Source of the DNA: an uncultured Pelagibacteraceae bacterium
Lineage (GTDB): Bacteria; Pseudomonadota; Alphaproteobacteria; Pelagibacterales; Pelagibacteraceae
Reading direction: 5' to 3'
Length of the DNA: 64,000 nt
Assembly: GCA_902573235.1 (NCBI GenBank)
Contig: CACGIZ010000001.1
Location: forward strand, 119,399 to 183,398
Shown here one piece after another: positions 44,063-52,779 of the stretch (its first letter is position 1; every line of letters starts with the position of its first letter). The notes under the pieces were generated by a model. The model saw only the letters and a program-made list of their open reading frames with translations, had not been told where the DNA came from and ran no database searches. Position numbers and translations under genes: made by a program.

Positions 44063-45364
44063 ATGACTAAATTAATAAAAATAATAAGTGCACCACTTAT
44101 TAGTTTAATTTTATTATTAAACATGAGTAGTGCAGGTATGGCAGAAACTACGGTATCTGCTGAAGTAGGATTTATATTTAACACCCTATTATTCTTAATT
44201 TGTGGATTTTTAGTAATGTTTATGGCAGCTGGGTTCGCAATGTTAGAGTCAGGAATGGTTACATCAAAAAGTGTATCCGTTATCTGTGCAAAAAACATAG
44301 GGTTATTTTCAATTGCAGGTATTATGTTTTGGCTAGTTGGTTACAACTTAGCTTATGGAATTGATCCAGGAGGGTATATTGGAAAATTTATTCCATGGGC
44401 AGATGGTAGCAAAATAGACACAGGCTATGCTGATGGTTCAGATTGGTACTTCCAAATGGTATTTTGTGCCACAACAGTTTCAATTGTTTCAGGAACAATG
44501 GCTGAAAGAATTAAATTGTGGCCATTCTTTACGTTTGCTGCAATTCTTTCAGGAATTATTTATCCAATCGTAATGGGTTGGCAGTGGGGTGGAGGCTGGT
44601 TAGCAGCATTAGGTTTTTCTGATTTTGCTGGTTCAACTTTAGTACACTCAACTGGTGGTGCAGCGGCTTTGGCTGGTGCGATGATAATTGGTCCAAGATT
44701 AGGTAGATTTACCAAATCTGGAGCTCCAGCTCCGCTTAAACCGTTTGCTGCTTCATCAATTCCTTTAGTAACAATTGGTGTATTCATCTTATGGCTAGGT
44801 TGGTTTGGCTTTAATGGTGGTTCGCAATTAGCAATGGGAACTGCTGCTGATGCAATAGCGGTATCTAAAATATTTATTAATACATTCCTTGCTGGTGCAG
44901 GTGGAGTACTTGGTGCAGCAACAATAACAAGATTACATTTTGGTAAAACCGATGTAGTCCAAATGTTAAATGGATGTATTGGTGGTTTAGTAGCAATAAC
45001 AGCTGAGCCTTTATTACCATCACCTTTCGCAGCAATTTTAATTGGTGCTGTTGGTGGTTTAATAGTGGTATATGGTACAAAACTATTATTCTCATTAAAA
45101 ATTGATGATGTAGTTGGTGCTATTCCTGCACATTTATTTGCAGGTATTTGGGGTACATTAATTGTTCCTGCTACAAACACTGGTGCAAATTTTAGTACAC
45201 AGTTAATTGGAGTATTATCAGTAAACATATTTGTTTTCATAGTGGCTTACATTGCGTTCAGCGCAATCAAAGCAACTATTGGCCTAAGGTTAAGTAAAGA
45301 AGGAGAAACCAAAGGAACTGATGTTACTGAAACTGGCGTAATTGCATATGCAATTCGTGACTAA
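44063..45364 (+). CDS. amtB: Ammonium transporter
   Basis: A 433-residue Amt/Rh protein with an N-terminal signal peptide (SLILLLNMSSAGMA) and about eleven membrane segments. Core motifs are LFLICGFLVMFMAAGFAMLESGMV, the phenylalanine-gate region with YFQMVFCATTVSIVSGTMAERIKLWPF, DFAGSTLVHSTGGAAALAGA (first pore histidine) and GAIPAHLFAGIWG (second). A strong ribosome site (gggaggtctt) precedes the ATG. No glnK/PII gene is adjacent. A structured 3' UTR and a terminator follow. Confidence 0.97.
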   Translation: MTKLIKIISAPLISLILLLNMSSAGMAETTVSAEVGFIFNTLLFLICGFLVMFMAAGFAMLESGMVTSKSVSVICAKNIGLFSIAGIMFWLVGYNLAYGIDPGGYIGKFIPWADGSKIDTGYADGSDWYFQMVFCATTVSIVSGTMAERIKLWPFFTFAAILSGIIYPIVMGWQWGGGWLAALGFSDFAGSTLVHSTGGAAALAGAMIIGPRLGRFTKSGAPAPLKPFAASSIPLVTIGVFILWLGWFGFNGGSQLAMGTAADAIAVSKIFINTFLAGAGGVLGAATITRLHFGKTDVVQMLNGCIGGLVAITAEPLLPSPFAAILIGAVGGLIVVYGTKLLFSLKIDDVVGAIPAHLFAGIWGTLIVPATNTGANFSTQLIGVLSVNIFVFIVAYIAFSAIKATIGLRLSKEGETKGTDVTETGVIAYAIRD

Positions 45365-45381
45365 TTGTTAACAAAACAATA

Positions 45382-45433
45382 AGGGGACTCTTCGCTCTCT
45401 GTATCTCCGCGATTACTCATCGGAGGGTCCCCT
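45382..45433 (+). other. Structured 3' UTR hairpin downstream of amtB
   Basis: Outer arms aggggac (45382-45388) and gtcccct (45427-45433) enclose a second stem, ctccg (45405-45409) with cggag (45421-45425). It begins 18 bases after amtB stops, before a separate strong terminator. It might be a 3' protective structure or the start of a small RNA; no family was recognised. Confidence 0.6.
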
Positions 45434-45463
45434 AAAAACTTTACTTCCTCTAGTTAGTTAAAG

Positions 45464-45494
45464 AAAAAAGCCCTCTCCCTCAGGGGGCTTTTTT
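45464..45494. terminator. Bidirectional Rho-independent terminator
   Basis: Arms aaaaaagccc (45464-45473) and gggctttttt (45485-45494) around an 11-base loop give a ten-pair stem with U runs on both strands. It lies between amtB and the converging glycosyltransferase-like gene and can end both transcripts. Confidence 0.9.
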
Positions 45495-46461
45495 ACTTAT
45501 TCTCATCCCATAATTTTTTGTAATCAATAAAGGGTGCTAAACCGTAACTTGAATTAATATTAGTCATATGAAGAGATAAACTTTTGAGTGGAGATAAACA
45601 TATTTCTTTTTCATAAATTTCATTAATATATTTTTCAAAAGGTTCATTACGATCCTGACAGGTTTTTTCGAAATTTTCCCAGTATTTATTTAGTAAATAC
45701 TTACTTGTCATAAAGGTACAAAGAGTTTTGTTAACAGTTCTCCAGTGTCTTTTATTACCTATTAATATATTAGTTTTTTCATTGCTCATATATAAATAAG
45801 GGTAATCCGAAGGGCATATAAAAATATCTTTATTTAGTTGAGATGCCATTCTTTCGTAACTCGCAACCATTTCTTCTAACATAGGTTCAAAATGCAAATA
45901 ATCGTCTTCAACAAAAAAAATTAAATCTTCACTTTGATCCTGACCAATTTTAAAACTCTTCATAAGGCTAGCTAAATTTGAAAATGTTTCTTTTGATTTT
46001 TGCTCTTTAATTAAATCTTTATAATCATCGTGATTGAGAGGAACCAATTCAATGTTTTTACCTTTTATTAGTTCTTTTATTCTACCAAGATTTTCATCTT
46101 TTGAATTATCATCAATAATAAAAGTTTTAATTTTAATTTTTGGATATTTATTTTGACAAAAATTAATTGATTTAATCAAAGATTTAATTGAACGATAAGA
46201 ATACTCTATTTTAGGTTGCTCAAATAACCTTTTTTTATTTTGGTCCCAAATTTCTACTTCAGTGTTCATTCTAATTATAATTGAGATTGATTTCACGTTT
46301 CTAGAAATTTTTACTTCACCTAAAGGCAAAACTATCGATTTTTTATTTAATAATGAGAGATCTTCATTCAGTTCTTTATCAAGTGTTGGGGAATAAAATT
46401 GATTTTGATCGATAATTTCAAAACCTAATATTTTTGCTAATTTAATGAAAAGTTTTTTCAT
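45493..46461 (-). CDS. Glycosyltransferase-A-fold-like protein
   Basis: A 322-residue protein with a GT-A fold pattern: ISIIIRMNT at the first strand, KIKTFIIDDNSKDENLGRI (the DDxS sugar-nucleotide motif) and LIFFVEDDYLHFEPMLEEMV, where EDDY is the likely metal-binding DxD. It has no signal peptide. Substrate unknown; the pair of motifs is good but the family is not certain. It is separated from amtB by a bidirectional terminator. Confidence 0.7.
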   Translation of the reverse strand: MKKLFIKLAKILGFEIIDQNQFYSPTLDKELNEDLSLLNKKSIVLPLGEVKISRNVKSISIIIRMNTEVEIWDQNKKRLFEQPKIEYSYRSIKSLIKSINFCQNKYPKIKIKTFIIDDNSKDENLGRIKELIKGKNIELVPLNHDDYKDLIKEQKSKETFSNLASLMKSFKIGQDQSEDLIFFVEDDYLHFEPMLEEMVASYERMASQLNKDIFICPSDYPYLYMSNEKTNILIGNKRHWRTVNKTLCTFMTSKYLLNKYWENFEKTCQDRNEPFEKYINEIYEKEICLSPLKSLSLHMTNINSSYGLAPFIDYKKLWDENK

Positions 46462-46497
46462 ATAATTTTAATTTATGATATAGATATTTACAATATA

Positions 46498-46881
46498 ATG
46501 GCAATTAAATCATCTCAAACTCTGGTATCAGAAGCTCTTCAAGAAATAAAAACAATATCTAGTGAAGATGCACACAAAATGTTTAAAGATAATATGTGTA
46601 ATTTGATTGATATTAGAGATATTAGAGAACTTCAAAAAGAAGGACAAGTTGAGGGTGCAAATCATATACCAAGAGGAATGCTAGAATTTTGGCTAGACCC
46701 TGAAAGTATTTATTTTAAAGAGGGAAAACTTGATTTAAAAAAAGAAATGGTTTTATTCTGTGCAGGTGGGCTAAGGTCAGCTTTAGCTGCAAAATCACTT
46801 AAAGATATGGGATTTGAAAAAGTATCCCATATAGATGGTGGGTTTGGAGCAATTAAACAAAGTAAATTTAAAATCATCTAA
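46498..46881 (+). CDS. Rhodanese-domain protein
   Basis: A 127-residue single rhodanese domain. It has LIDIRDIRELQKEGQVEGANHIPRGMLEFWLDPES and the active-site loop CAGGLRSALAAKSL with the catalytic Cys at about residue 89. It moves sulfane sulfur. It is divergent from the glycosyltransferase-like gene and overlaps by four bases the converging DsbA-like gene. Confidence 0.93.
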   Translation: MAIKSSQTLVSEALQEIKTISSEDAHKMFKDNMCNLIDIRDIRELQKEGQVEGANHIPRGMLEFWLDPESIYFKEGKLDLKKEMVLFCAGGLRSALAAKSLKDMGFEKVSHIDGGFGAIKQSKFKII

Positions 46882-47462
46882 GATCTGTATTCATCTAAAG
46901 CATAATCTAATCTATCTTGACCCCAAAAAATTTTATTATTTACTATAAAGGTTGGAGCACCGAAAATATCTTTTTCAAAAGCATTACTTGTTAAATCTAT
47001 TAATTTTTCTTTAATTTTTTGATTTTGAATTTCTTTAAAAAAAAAATCCTTATCAATTGAGCATTCTTTCAATATATTTTCTACGTTTTCTTTTTTTTCT
47101 AAATCAACATTTTCTTTCCAATAATAATCAAAGCATAAATCAAAAAATTTTGTTTTTAATTCTTTATTAATAATCAAGTATCCACGCATTAATTGTAATG
47201 AATTAATTGGAAATTTAACATTCCATTTGAATTCAATATTATTTTTTTTTGCAACTAATTCACAATCATTTTTCATATTTTTCATTTTTCTTTCATTAAA
47301 TGCAGGAGCAGTTATACCTCCAAGCTTGTGAAGTCCTCCTAAAAGAATAGGTTTATAAATAATATTTATACTCTTATAATCCCTTAATTTTTTTAATTTT
47401 TTGTATGCTAGAAAGGAATATGGGCTTATAAAATCAAAGTAAAAATCGACTGATTTAGTCAT
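46878..47462 (-). CDS. DsbA-family thioredoxin-fold isomerase (2-hydroxychromene-2-carboxylate isomerase-like)
   Basis: A 194-residue protein with the N-terminus SVDFYFDFISPYSFLAYKKL, in which the DsbA CxxC is replaced by SPYS as in HCCA isomerases and glutathione transferase kappa. ITAPAFNERKMKNMKND and AFEKDIFGAPTFIVNNKIFWGQDRLD (cis-proline and the terminal GQDRL motif) support this. It probably binds glutathione. The actual substrate in a marine oligotroph is unclear. Confidence 0.9.
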   Translation of the reverse strand: MTKSVDFYFDFISPYSFLAYKKLKKLRDYKSINIIYKPILLGGLHKLGGITAPAFNERKMKNMKNDCELVAKKNNIEFKWNVKFPINSLQLMRGYLIINKELKTKFFDLCFDYYWKENVDLEKKENVENILKECSIDKDFFFKEIQNQKIKEKLIDLTSNAFEKDIFGAPTFIVNNKIFWGQDRLDYALDEYRS

Positions 47463-47928
47463 ACAAATTTATATTTTTGGCATAAAAAATTCTTATCAGC
47501 CAATAAAAAAATAAACCGATAGGACCAATTAAGTACGTAATAATAAGTGGAAACGATATTAAAATTTTATTAATAGAGAGTTTTTGTGAGTCTCTAACTA
47601 TCCACCCTCCAGTAAATAAGTTTATAGATATAAAGTGTATCCAAAATGTCATAAGATACAATTTATCAGTAAATAGCTCAGATAAGTGATTGATACCAAG
47701 ATAAAGACTAAAGTTATTATCAAAATCATACGAGTTCAAATATGATTTATATAAAATAAAAACATAACAACCGCTCAAAATTAAAATTGGAAATATTGAT
47801 GTTACAAAATATCTTGAAAGGTTCGAATTTGGAAAAAAAATCAATACTATCCAGAAAGGCAAAACACCTAAATTCACCCAATAGTAGAGCATTTCAATAG
47901 TGAAATAATTATAAATTTCTTCGATCAT
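47455..47928 (-). CDS. ABA4-like membrane protein (DUF4281)
   Basis: A 157-residue protein with about four membrane segments. The pattern TFWIHFISINLFTGGWIVRD, with W.H and F.G.W..RD, matches ABA4-like proteins, which in plants act on carotenoids; in bacteria the role is unknown. It overlaps by eight bases the DsbA-like gene that follows on the same strand. Family recognition is by pattern. Confidence 0.75.
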   Translation of the reverse strand: MIEEIYNYFTIEMLYYWVNLGVLPFWIVLIFFPNSNLSRYFVTSIFPILILSGCYVFILYKSYLNSYDFDNNFSLYLGINHLSELFTDKLYLMTFWIHFISINLFTGGWIVRDSQKLSINKILISFPLIITYLIGPIGLFFYWLIRIFYAKNINLYD

Positions 47929-47956
47929 TTAAAAATATATTATATTAAATCTATTC

Positions 47957-48520
47957 ATGATTCCTATAAGAAATAAAAAAAAAACCTTAGAGATGACAGT
48001 TGAAGAAATGAGAAATTTTGCATTTACTTATGTTGAAAAGTACGCACCTTCTAAGCAACAGCTTAAAACTTACCTTTTAAAAAAATACCTAAAATCTTCA
48101 GTGCCAAATGTAAAAAAAAAAGATGTTACAGATTTGATTGATATTGTTCTTTCAGATTTAGAAAAAAATAAATTTATTAATGACAAGTTCTATTCTGAAA
48201 GTAAGGCAAAAAGTATGATCCAAAGAGGCAGTTCAATTAATAAAATTAGAAGTTATTTAATTGGTAAAGGAATTAATGATAGGTTTATAACTGATACAGT
48301 TAACAATATTCGAGATCAAAATTCTGACCAAGATTTTTTTTCAGCAATAAAAATTTGTAAAAAGAAAAGAATTGGACCAGCTCGAACTGAAGATAATAGA
48401 CCTTTATTTTACAAAAAGGATATATCTTTATTGGCAAGAAATGGATTTGATTTTGAAACTTCAAAAAAAGTAATGGATATCAAGAAAGATGATTTTCTTA
48501 AGATTATAAAATTACTTTAA
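47957..48520 (+). CDS. recX: Regulatory protein RecX
   Basis: A 187-residue alphaproteobacterial RecX, an inhibitor of RecA filaments. It is built of three-helix repeats: RNFAFTYVEKYAPSKQQLKTYLLKKYLK, ...LEKNKFINDKFYSESKAKSMIQRGSSINKIRSYLIGKGI and a C-terminal LARNGFDFETSKKVMDIKKDDF. The central YSESKAKSMIQRG segment corresponds to the RecX yA.s....r..kG motif. It is not next to recA here. Confidence 0.85.
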   Translation: MIPIRNKKKTLEMTVEEMRNFAFTYVEKYAPSKQQLKTYLLKKYLKSSVPNVKKKDVTDLIDIVLSDLEKNKFINDKFYSESKAKSMIQRGSSINKIRSYLIGKGINDRFITDTVNNIRDQNSDQDFFSAIKICKKKRIGPARTEDNRPLFYKKDISLLARNGFDFETSKKVMDIKKDDFLKIIKLL

Positions 48521-48655
48521 TTTTTTATCTTTTTCTTTCTCTGCAAGATAATTTATCTTATTTTTGATATAATTTTTTACCATAACAAATACAATCAATC
48601 CAAAAATTGAAACTGAAACAATAATAATTAAAATAGTTCTTAATTGTTCATCCAT
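48512..48655 (-). CDS. Small single-span membrane protein, 47 aa (not in ORF track)
   Basis: The minus strand from 48655 reads MDEQLRTILIIIVSVSIFGL and continues with a lysine-rich tail. Its ATG shares a base with the TAA of the cysQ-like gene, so it is coupled to it. It converges on and overlaps the recX stop by nine bases. A single membrane helix; function unknown. Confidence 0.6.
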   Translation of the reverse strand: MDEQLRTILIIIVSVSIFGLIVFVMVKNYIKNKINYLAEKEKDKKLK

Positions 48656-49428
48656 TATAAAATATTTTTACTTTTTAAAATCAAACTAGGATTTTTAAAA
48701 TCTTTTTTTCCATATAGAATTTCTTTACCGTCGAAATCTGTCACTTTTCCTCCTGAATGTTTTAAAATTGCATGTCCAGCAGCTATATCCCATTCACAAG
48801 CTCTTGGTTCTGCTACATATCCATCAAATTCACCAGAAGCTATGACACAAAATTTCAATGAACTTTTCATTTTTACAAATTCTTTTACATTTAATGTTTT
48901 GTGAATTTTTTCAATTTCAGGTTTGATTTTATTTGAATAAGAAACAAACTTAATTTTATTTTTATCAAAATTTTCTGAATTTCCTAGCTCAATTGGTTTT
49001 CCATTAATCAGTTCAAATGCAAAGCTGTTTCCATATGAATAAAACATTCTTTTTTTTCCTGGTGCATAAATTAAACCAGCAGCAGGTTTTTTATTTACTA
49101 TTAGTCCAGCATTAATAGTAAATTCATCAAGATTATTAATATAATCATAAGTTCCATCAATAGGATCAATTAACCAGAAATCATTTAAATTTTTGATTGA
49201 TTTATTATCAGAGGTTTCTTCAGATATTATTGGTATCAGAGGTGTTAGTTCTTTTATCTTATTTGTAATTATCTTATTAACCTCCATATCACCATTACTA
49301 ACTGGAGTATTGTCAGACTTAATTTTTTTTGTAAGACCTTGATCTCTTAGTTCTAATGAAACTTTGCCAGCATATAAAAAAGTATCTAATAAATTTTCAA
49401 CAATTTCTTGAATATTAATTTTGGTCAT
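48655..49428 (-). CDS. cysQ: Inositol-phosphatase-family 3'(2'),5'-bisphosphate nucleotidase (CysQ-like)
   Basis: A 257-residue FIG-superfamily phosphatase. Metal-binding motifs are PIISEETSD (residues ~64-72), FWLIDPIDGTYDYINNLDEFTINAGLI and CEWDIAAGHAIL near the C-terminus. The TVN-like DEFTINAGLIVNKKPAAGLIYAP and SLKFCVIASGEFDGY match CysQ rather than SuhB. CysQ removes PAP; this is compatible with coenzyme A/acyl-carrier-protein chemistry even if PAPS is not made. The DUF3553 gene precedes it with a 14-base overlap. Confidence 0.85.
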   Translation of the reverse strand: MTKINIQEIVENLLDTFLYAGKVSLELRDQGLTKKIKSDNTPVSNGDMEVNKIITNKIKELTPLIPIISEETSDNKSIKNLNDFWLIDPIDGTYDYINNLDEFTINAGLIVNKKPAAGLIYAPGKKRMFYSYGNSFAFELINGKPIELGNSENFDKNKIKFVSYSNKIKPEIEKIHKTLNVKEFVKMKSSLKFCVIASGEFDGYVAEPRACEWDIAAGHAILKHSGGKVTDFDGKEILYGKKDFKNPSLILKSKNIL

Positions 49429-49591
49429 TTATCCTTTTGAGTTCAATATTTTCTGCATTAATTACTTTTTTTCCTACATTTTCAAAATTTACAGTGACCT
49501 TCTGTTTGATTATTGATTGTACTTGACCAATTCCCCATTCTTTATTGTTTGGATTATAAACTTTGTCACCTGGTTCAAAATCAAAAATCAT
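49415..49591 (-). CDS. DUF3553-family protein, 58 aa (not in ORF track)
   Basis: The frame from 49591 begins [20 protein letters not shown] and continues with [23 protein letters not shown]; this follows the DUF3553 pattern (EPGD.V.hP..[10 protein letters not shown]....vTVnFe.aGk). The domain looks like a small SH3-like barrel, similar to the CarD/UvrD tail type. Its end overlaps the start of the cysQ-like gene. Family assigned by memory of pattern. Confidence 0.75.
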   Translation of the reverse strand: MIFDFEPGDKVYNPNNKEWGIGQVQSIIKQKVTVNFENVGKKVINAENIELKRINDQN

Positions 49592-49632
49592 TTAACTTAA
49601 CTTATATTAGAAATAAGTATAAATACCATCAA

Positions 49633-50751
49633 ATGAATAACGATTTAAATTCAATTGGATTAAATAAAAAACCTTCAGATACAACAGTTGTTGTAGCAAT
49701 GTCAGGAGGAGTCGACTCGTCCACAGTTGCTGGAATGATGAAAAAAGAGGGTTATAAAGTAATTGGTATTACACTAAAGCTTTATGATGATGGAAAAGAG
49801 GTCGCTGCTTCAAAACAATGTTGCTCTGGTCAAGATATTATGGATGCCAAACGTGTAGCACAAAAATTAGATATTGATCATAAAATTTTATATTATCAAA
49901 ATAAATTCAAACAGGGTGTTATAGATAATTTTGTTGATAGCTATTTAAAAGGTGAAACACCAATTCCATGTGTTCAATGTAATCAAACAGTTAAGTTTAA
50001 GGACTTATTTGAAGTTTCTAAAGATTTAAAAGCTGATGCAATGATAACTGGTCATTATGTAAAAAGTATAACTTCAGATAATGAAACAAGCATGTATAGA
50101 GCAATAGATGAGAATAGAGATCAAAGTTATTTTTTATTTAATACAACTAAAGAGCAACTAAATTATTTAAGATTTCCACTTGGCAGTTTACTAAAAAATG
50201 AAACAAGAGAGATTGCAAAAAAATTAGATTTAAATGTTGCTGATAAGCCTGATAGTCAAGATATTTGCTTTGTGCCTAATGGTGATTACGCATCTGTAAT
50301 ACAAAAATTTAGACCTGGATCTTTACAAAAGGGCAATATTAAAAATTTAGATGGTAAGGTTATAGGTGTTCATGATGGAATAATAAACTTTACAATCGGT
50401 CAACGTAAAGGGATAAAAGTTTCAGATAATGAGCCTCTTTATGTAATTAAAATAGATTCTGAAAAAAATGAAATTATCGTTGGACCTAGAGAAAAATTAG
50501 GTAAAAAGAATATTTCTTTAGTCAATTTGAATTTGCTCGTAGACAAATTAGAGTTTGATAATGAAATTTATGTGAAAGTTAGATCAACTGGCAAACTACT
50601 AAAAGCAAAAATTGATATTCACAATTCTAATTCAGCTGATGTAAATTTAGTTAATTCAGAAGATGGTATCTCACCTGGCCAAGCCTGTGTTTTTTATCAA
50701 AAAGATAATATTGGATTTAAAGTTTTAGGTGGTGGTTGGATTAGGAATTAG
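49633..50751 (+). CDS. mnmA: tRNA-specific 2-thiouridylase
   Basis: MnmA thiolates U34 in tRNA Lys, Glu and Gln. The PP-loop [18 protein letters not shown] is close to the N-terminus of the 372-residue form beginning at the ATG 49633 (MNNDLNSIG); the ORF track adds 40 residues at the 5' end that have no family resemblance. Catalytic cysteines appear in [11 protein letters not shown] and [17 protein letters not shown] and [11 protein letters not shown] complete the fold. Confidence 0.95.
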   Translation: MNNDLNSIGLNKKPSDTTVVVAMSGGVDSSTVAGMMKKEGYKVIGITLKLYDDGKEVAASKQCCSGQDIMDAKRVAQKLDIDHKILYYQNKFKQGVIDNFVDSYLKGETPIPCVQCNQTVKFKDLFEVSKDLKADAMITGHYVKSITSDNETSMYRAIDENRDQSYFLFNTTKEQLNYLRFPLGSLLKNETREIAKKLDLNVADKPDSQDICFVPNGDYASVIQKFRPGSLQKGNIKNLDGKVIGVHDGIINFTIGQRKGIKVSDNEPLYVIKIDSEKNEIIVGPREKLGKKNISLVNLNLLVDKLEFDNEIYVKVRSTGKLLKAKIDIHNSNSADVNLVNSEDGISPGQACVFYQKDNIGFKVLGGGWIRN

Positions 50752-51430
50752 TTTTTTTCCACATTAAATGAGTTAAAAGGTAAAAGATTATAACACCTAA
50801 AAACACATTCCATTCTAATGCATGTTTTAAAAACTTAAAATTATCAAAAGGCAAAAAAGGAATAGCAATTATTGATACAATTATTAGAATAGTAATTAAA
50901 ATTCTTTTTATCTTAAGATAAATTATATTTATGTAATTTTCTAAATCTTTTTTTATTTCATAAAAAAATTTAATTAAATAAGCTTGGGCTATTAATTCAA
51001 ATACGATGAAAGAAAGCATCACAACCCTTCTAAACAACTTATAAATATCATATTCAAATTTTACTCCTAAAAATAAAGCATGAACGGATAATAATATTGC
51101 TGAACCAACACCAAAAAAAACTATTTTTTTTGTATTTTTGTAATCTCTATTAAAATTATTGATGATATTTTTAGTATTTAACCAATAACGAATTAAAAGA
51201 TAAGATGTAATGAACATCGCAGGCTTAAAAAGCAAATACATTGGAAAGTTTCTTACTGTTCTACTTATAGAAACTCCACCATCTAAGTAAGGAAACGTAG
51301 GATCAATTGGGACTCCTGGGACTAAGAATTGATGAAAATTAGTTATGACTAAAAGACAAACATTTACTGAAATAAAAGGAATTATAAAGATCCAAACAGA
51401 TATAGACCGTACTTTTTGTATGCTGGTCAT
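50741..51430 (-). CDS. Polytopic membrane protein, six helices, Frag1/DRAM-like
   Basis: A 229-residue protein with about six membrane segments. The luminal-type loop [30 protein letters not shown] and the late [23 protein letters not shown] segment recall Frag1/DRAM/Sfk1 proteins, whose bacterial roles are unknown. I give that family only as a suggestion. It converges on mnmA and overlaps by eleven bases. Confidence 0.55.
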   Translation of the reverse strand: MTSIQKVRSISVWIFIIPFISVNVCLLVITNFHQFLVPGVPIDPTFPYLDGGVSISRTVRNFPMYLLFKPAMFITSYLLIRYWLNTKNIINNFNRDYKNTKKIVFFGVGSAILLSVHALFLGVKFEYDIYKLFRRVVMLSFIVFELIAQAYLIKFFYEIKKDLENYINIIYLKIKRILITILIIVSIIAIPFLPFDNFKFLKHALEWNVFLGVIIFYLLTHLMWKKTNS

Positions 51431-51444
51431 ATAAGAAGTAAGAA

Positions 51445-51528
51445 TTACTTTTTCTTATTTTTCTTTCTAGCTCTTCTTTTTTTAGAGCCCATTTTTCTTC
51501 GACCTCTATGCTTCTTTGGGTAACCCAT
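51445..51528 (-). CDS. Very basic small protein, 27 aa (not in ORF track)
   Basis: From 51528 the minus strand reads MGYPKKHRGRRKMGSKKRRA with a lysine run to the stop. Seventeen of 27 residues are Lys or Arg, so it could be an RNA-binding ribosome-associated peptide or merely coincidental. It lies between the convergent metC promoter and the polytopic protein gene. Confidence 0.45.
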   Translation of the reverse strand: MGYPKKHRGRRKMGSKKRRARKKNKKK

Positions 51529-51603
51529 TGTTTCCTTTAGTTATAATTTAATTGAAATTATGGTCTGGATATAGCATTGTCTTTTGGAGTTATCAATTTT
51601 TTT

Positions 51604-52779
51604 ATGACTAAATCCTTTAAGACTTTTTTAAAGCATACTGCTAAAGACTTTCATAATCAGTCTGTTAACCCGCCGGTGGTTCGAGCTTCAACTATTATAT
51701 TTAAATCAATGCAACATATTAGAAAGACACAATCAAAAGCATTAAAAAATCCTACTGGTGGACATTTTGATTATGGAAGACAAGGAACATCAACAACATA
51801 TATTTTACAAAAAATTTTAACAAAATTGGAGGAAAGCTATCATGTTTTTACAACACCAACTGGTTTTGGTTCTGTTTTTTTAGCTATTTTTAGCGTTGTA
51901 AGACCTGGCGATGAAATGTTAGTTGCAGATCCTGTTTATAGTCCAACGAGAATTTTAACTAAAGATTATCTTAAAGAATTTAATATCAAAACTGTTTTTT
52001 ATAATCCTCATGATCTTAAAACTTTACAAAAAAGTATTACCAAAAAAACAAAATTAATTTTTGTAGAAAACCCTGGAAGTAATACTTTCGATTTTCAAGA
52101 TCTTGGAAAGATATTATCTATTGCAAAAAAAAATAAAATTTATACAGCTATAGATAATACTTGGGGCACACCATATTACTTAAAACCTATAAAACTTGGT
52201 TTTGATATGTCAATTGTATCTGCAACTAAATATTACTCAGGACATTCAGATGTAATGGGAGGTAGTTTAGCTGTAAATAAAAAAGTTTTCAGTAAAGTGA
52301 AAGCTGCTGAAAAAATTACTGGCTTAAGATTAGGACCAGATGATGCTTACTTAATAACTAGAGGATTAAGAACTCTTGATGTAAGATTGGATAGACATAG
52401 AGAAAATGCAAAAAAAGTAGCGGCATTTTTGTCAAAAAATAAAAAAATAAAATTACTTTATCCTTATAAAAAAGACTCACTTAATTTTAGAATGTGGAAA
52501 AAATATTACTCTGGTGCTTCAGGTTTAATGGGGCTAAAAATAAAAGCAAAAAATATCAATTCTGTCAGAAAATTTGTAAATTCACTCAAACTTTTTGGTT
52601 ATGGTTATAGTTGGGGTGGTTTTGAAAGTTTAGCTTTACATCAGGAATTTAGAGAAACTGGTCAAAGAACATTCATGAAACTAGCTAAAGATGAACATCT
52701 TGTAAGATTACATATTGGACTTGAGGATCCTAATGACTTGATTGCAGATATTAAACAAGCATTAAGACATTTAAAATGA
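51604..52779 (+). CDS. metC: Cystathionine beta-lyase (PLP, Cys/Met metabolism family)
   Basis: A PLP enzyme of 391 residues from the ATG at 51604 (MTKSFKTFLKHTAKDFHNQ); the ORF track's TTG start at 51577 adds nine unlikely residues. Landmarks are GTSTTYILQKILTKLEESYHVFTTPTGFGSVFLAIFSVVRPGDEML, KLIFVENPGSNTFDF, AIDNTWGTPYY and the Schiff-base lysine in VSATKYYSGHSDVMGG. MetC splits cystathionine to homocysteine. It overlaps the MFS gene by four bases. Confidence 0.9.
   Translation: MTKSFKTFLKHTAKDFHNQSVNPPVVRASTIIFKSMQHIRKTQSKALKNPTGGHFDYGRQGTSTTYILQKILTKLEESYHVFTTPTGFGSVFLAIFSVVRPGDEMLVADPVYSPTRILTKDYLKEFNIKTVFYNPHDLKTLQKSITKKTKLIFVENPGSNTFDFQDLGKILSIAKKNKIYTAIDNTWGTPYYLKPIKLGFDMSIVSATKYYSGHSDVMGGSLAVNKKVFSKVKAAEKITGLRLGPDDAYLITRGLRTLDVRLDRHRENAKKVAAFLSKNKKIKLLYPYKKDSLNFRMWKKYYSGASGLMGLKIKAKNINSVRKFVNSLKLFGYGYSWGGFESLALHQEFRETGQRTFMKLAKDEHLVRLHIGLEDPNDLIADIKQALRHLK

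Noticed and set aside
44560-45240. Minus-strand 226-aa frame inside amtB.
   Set aside because: It is a shadow of the strongly conserved amtB frame, caused by the AT-rich, regular codon pattern.
49513-49632. 40-residue 5' extension of mnmA in the ORF track.
   Set aside because: It overlaps the DUF3553 gene on the other strand and has no resemblance to MnmA, whose PP-loop lies close to the ATG at 49633.
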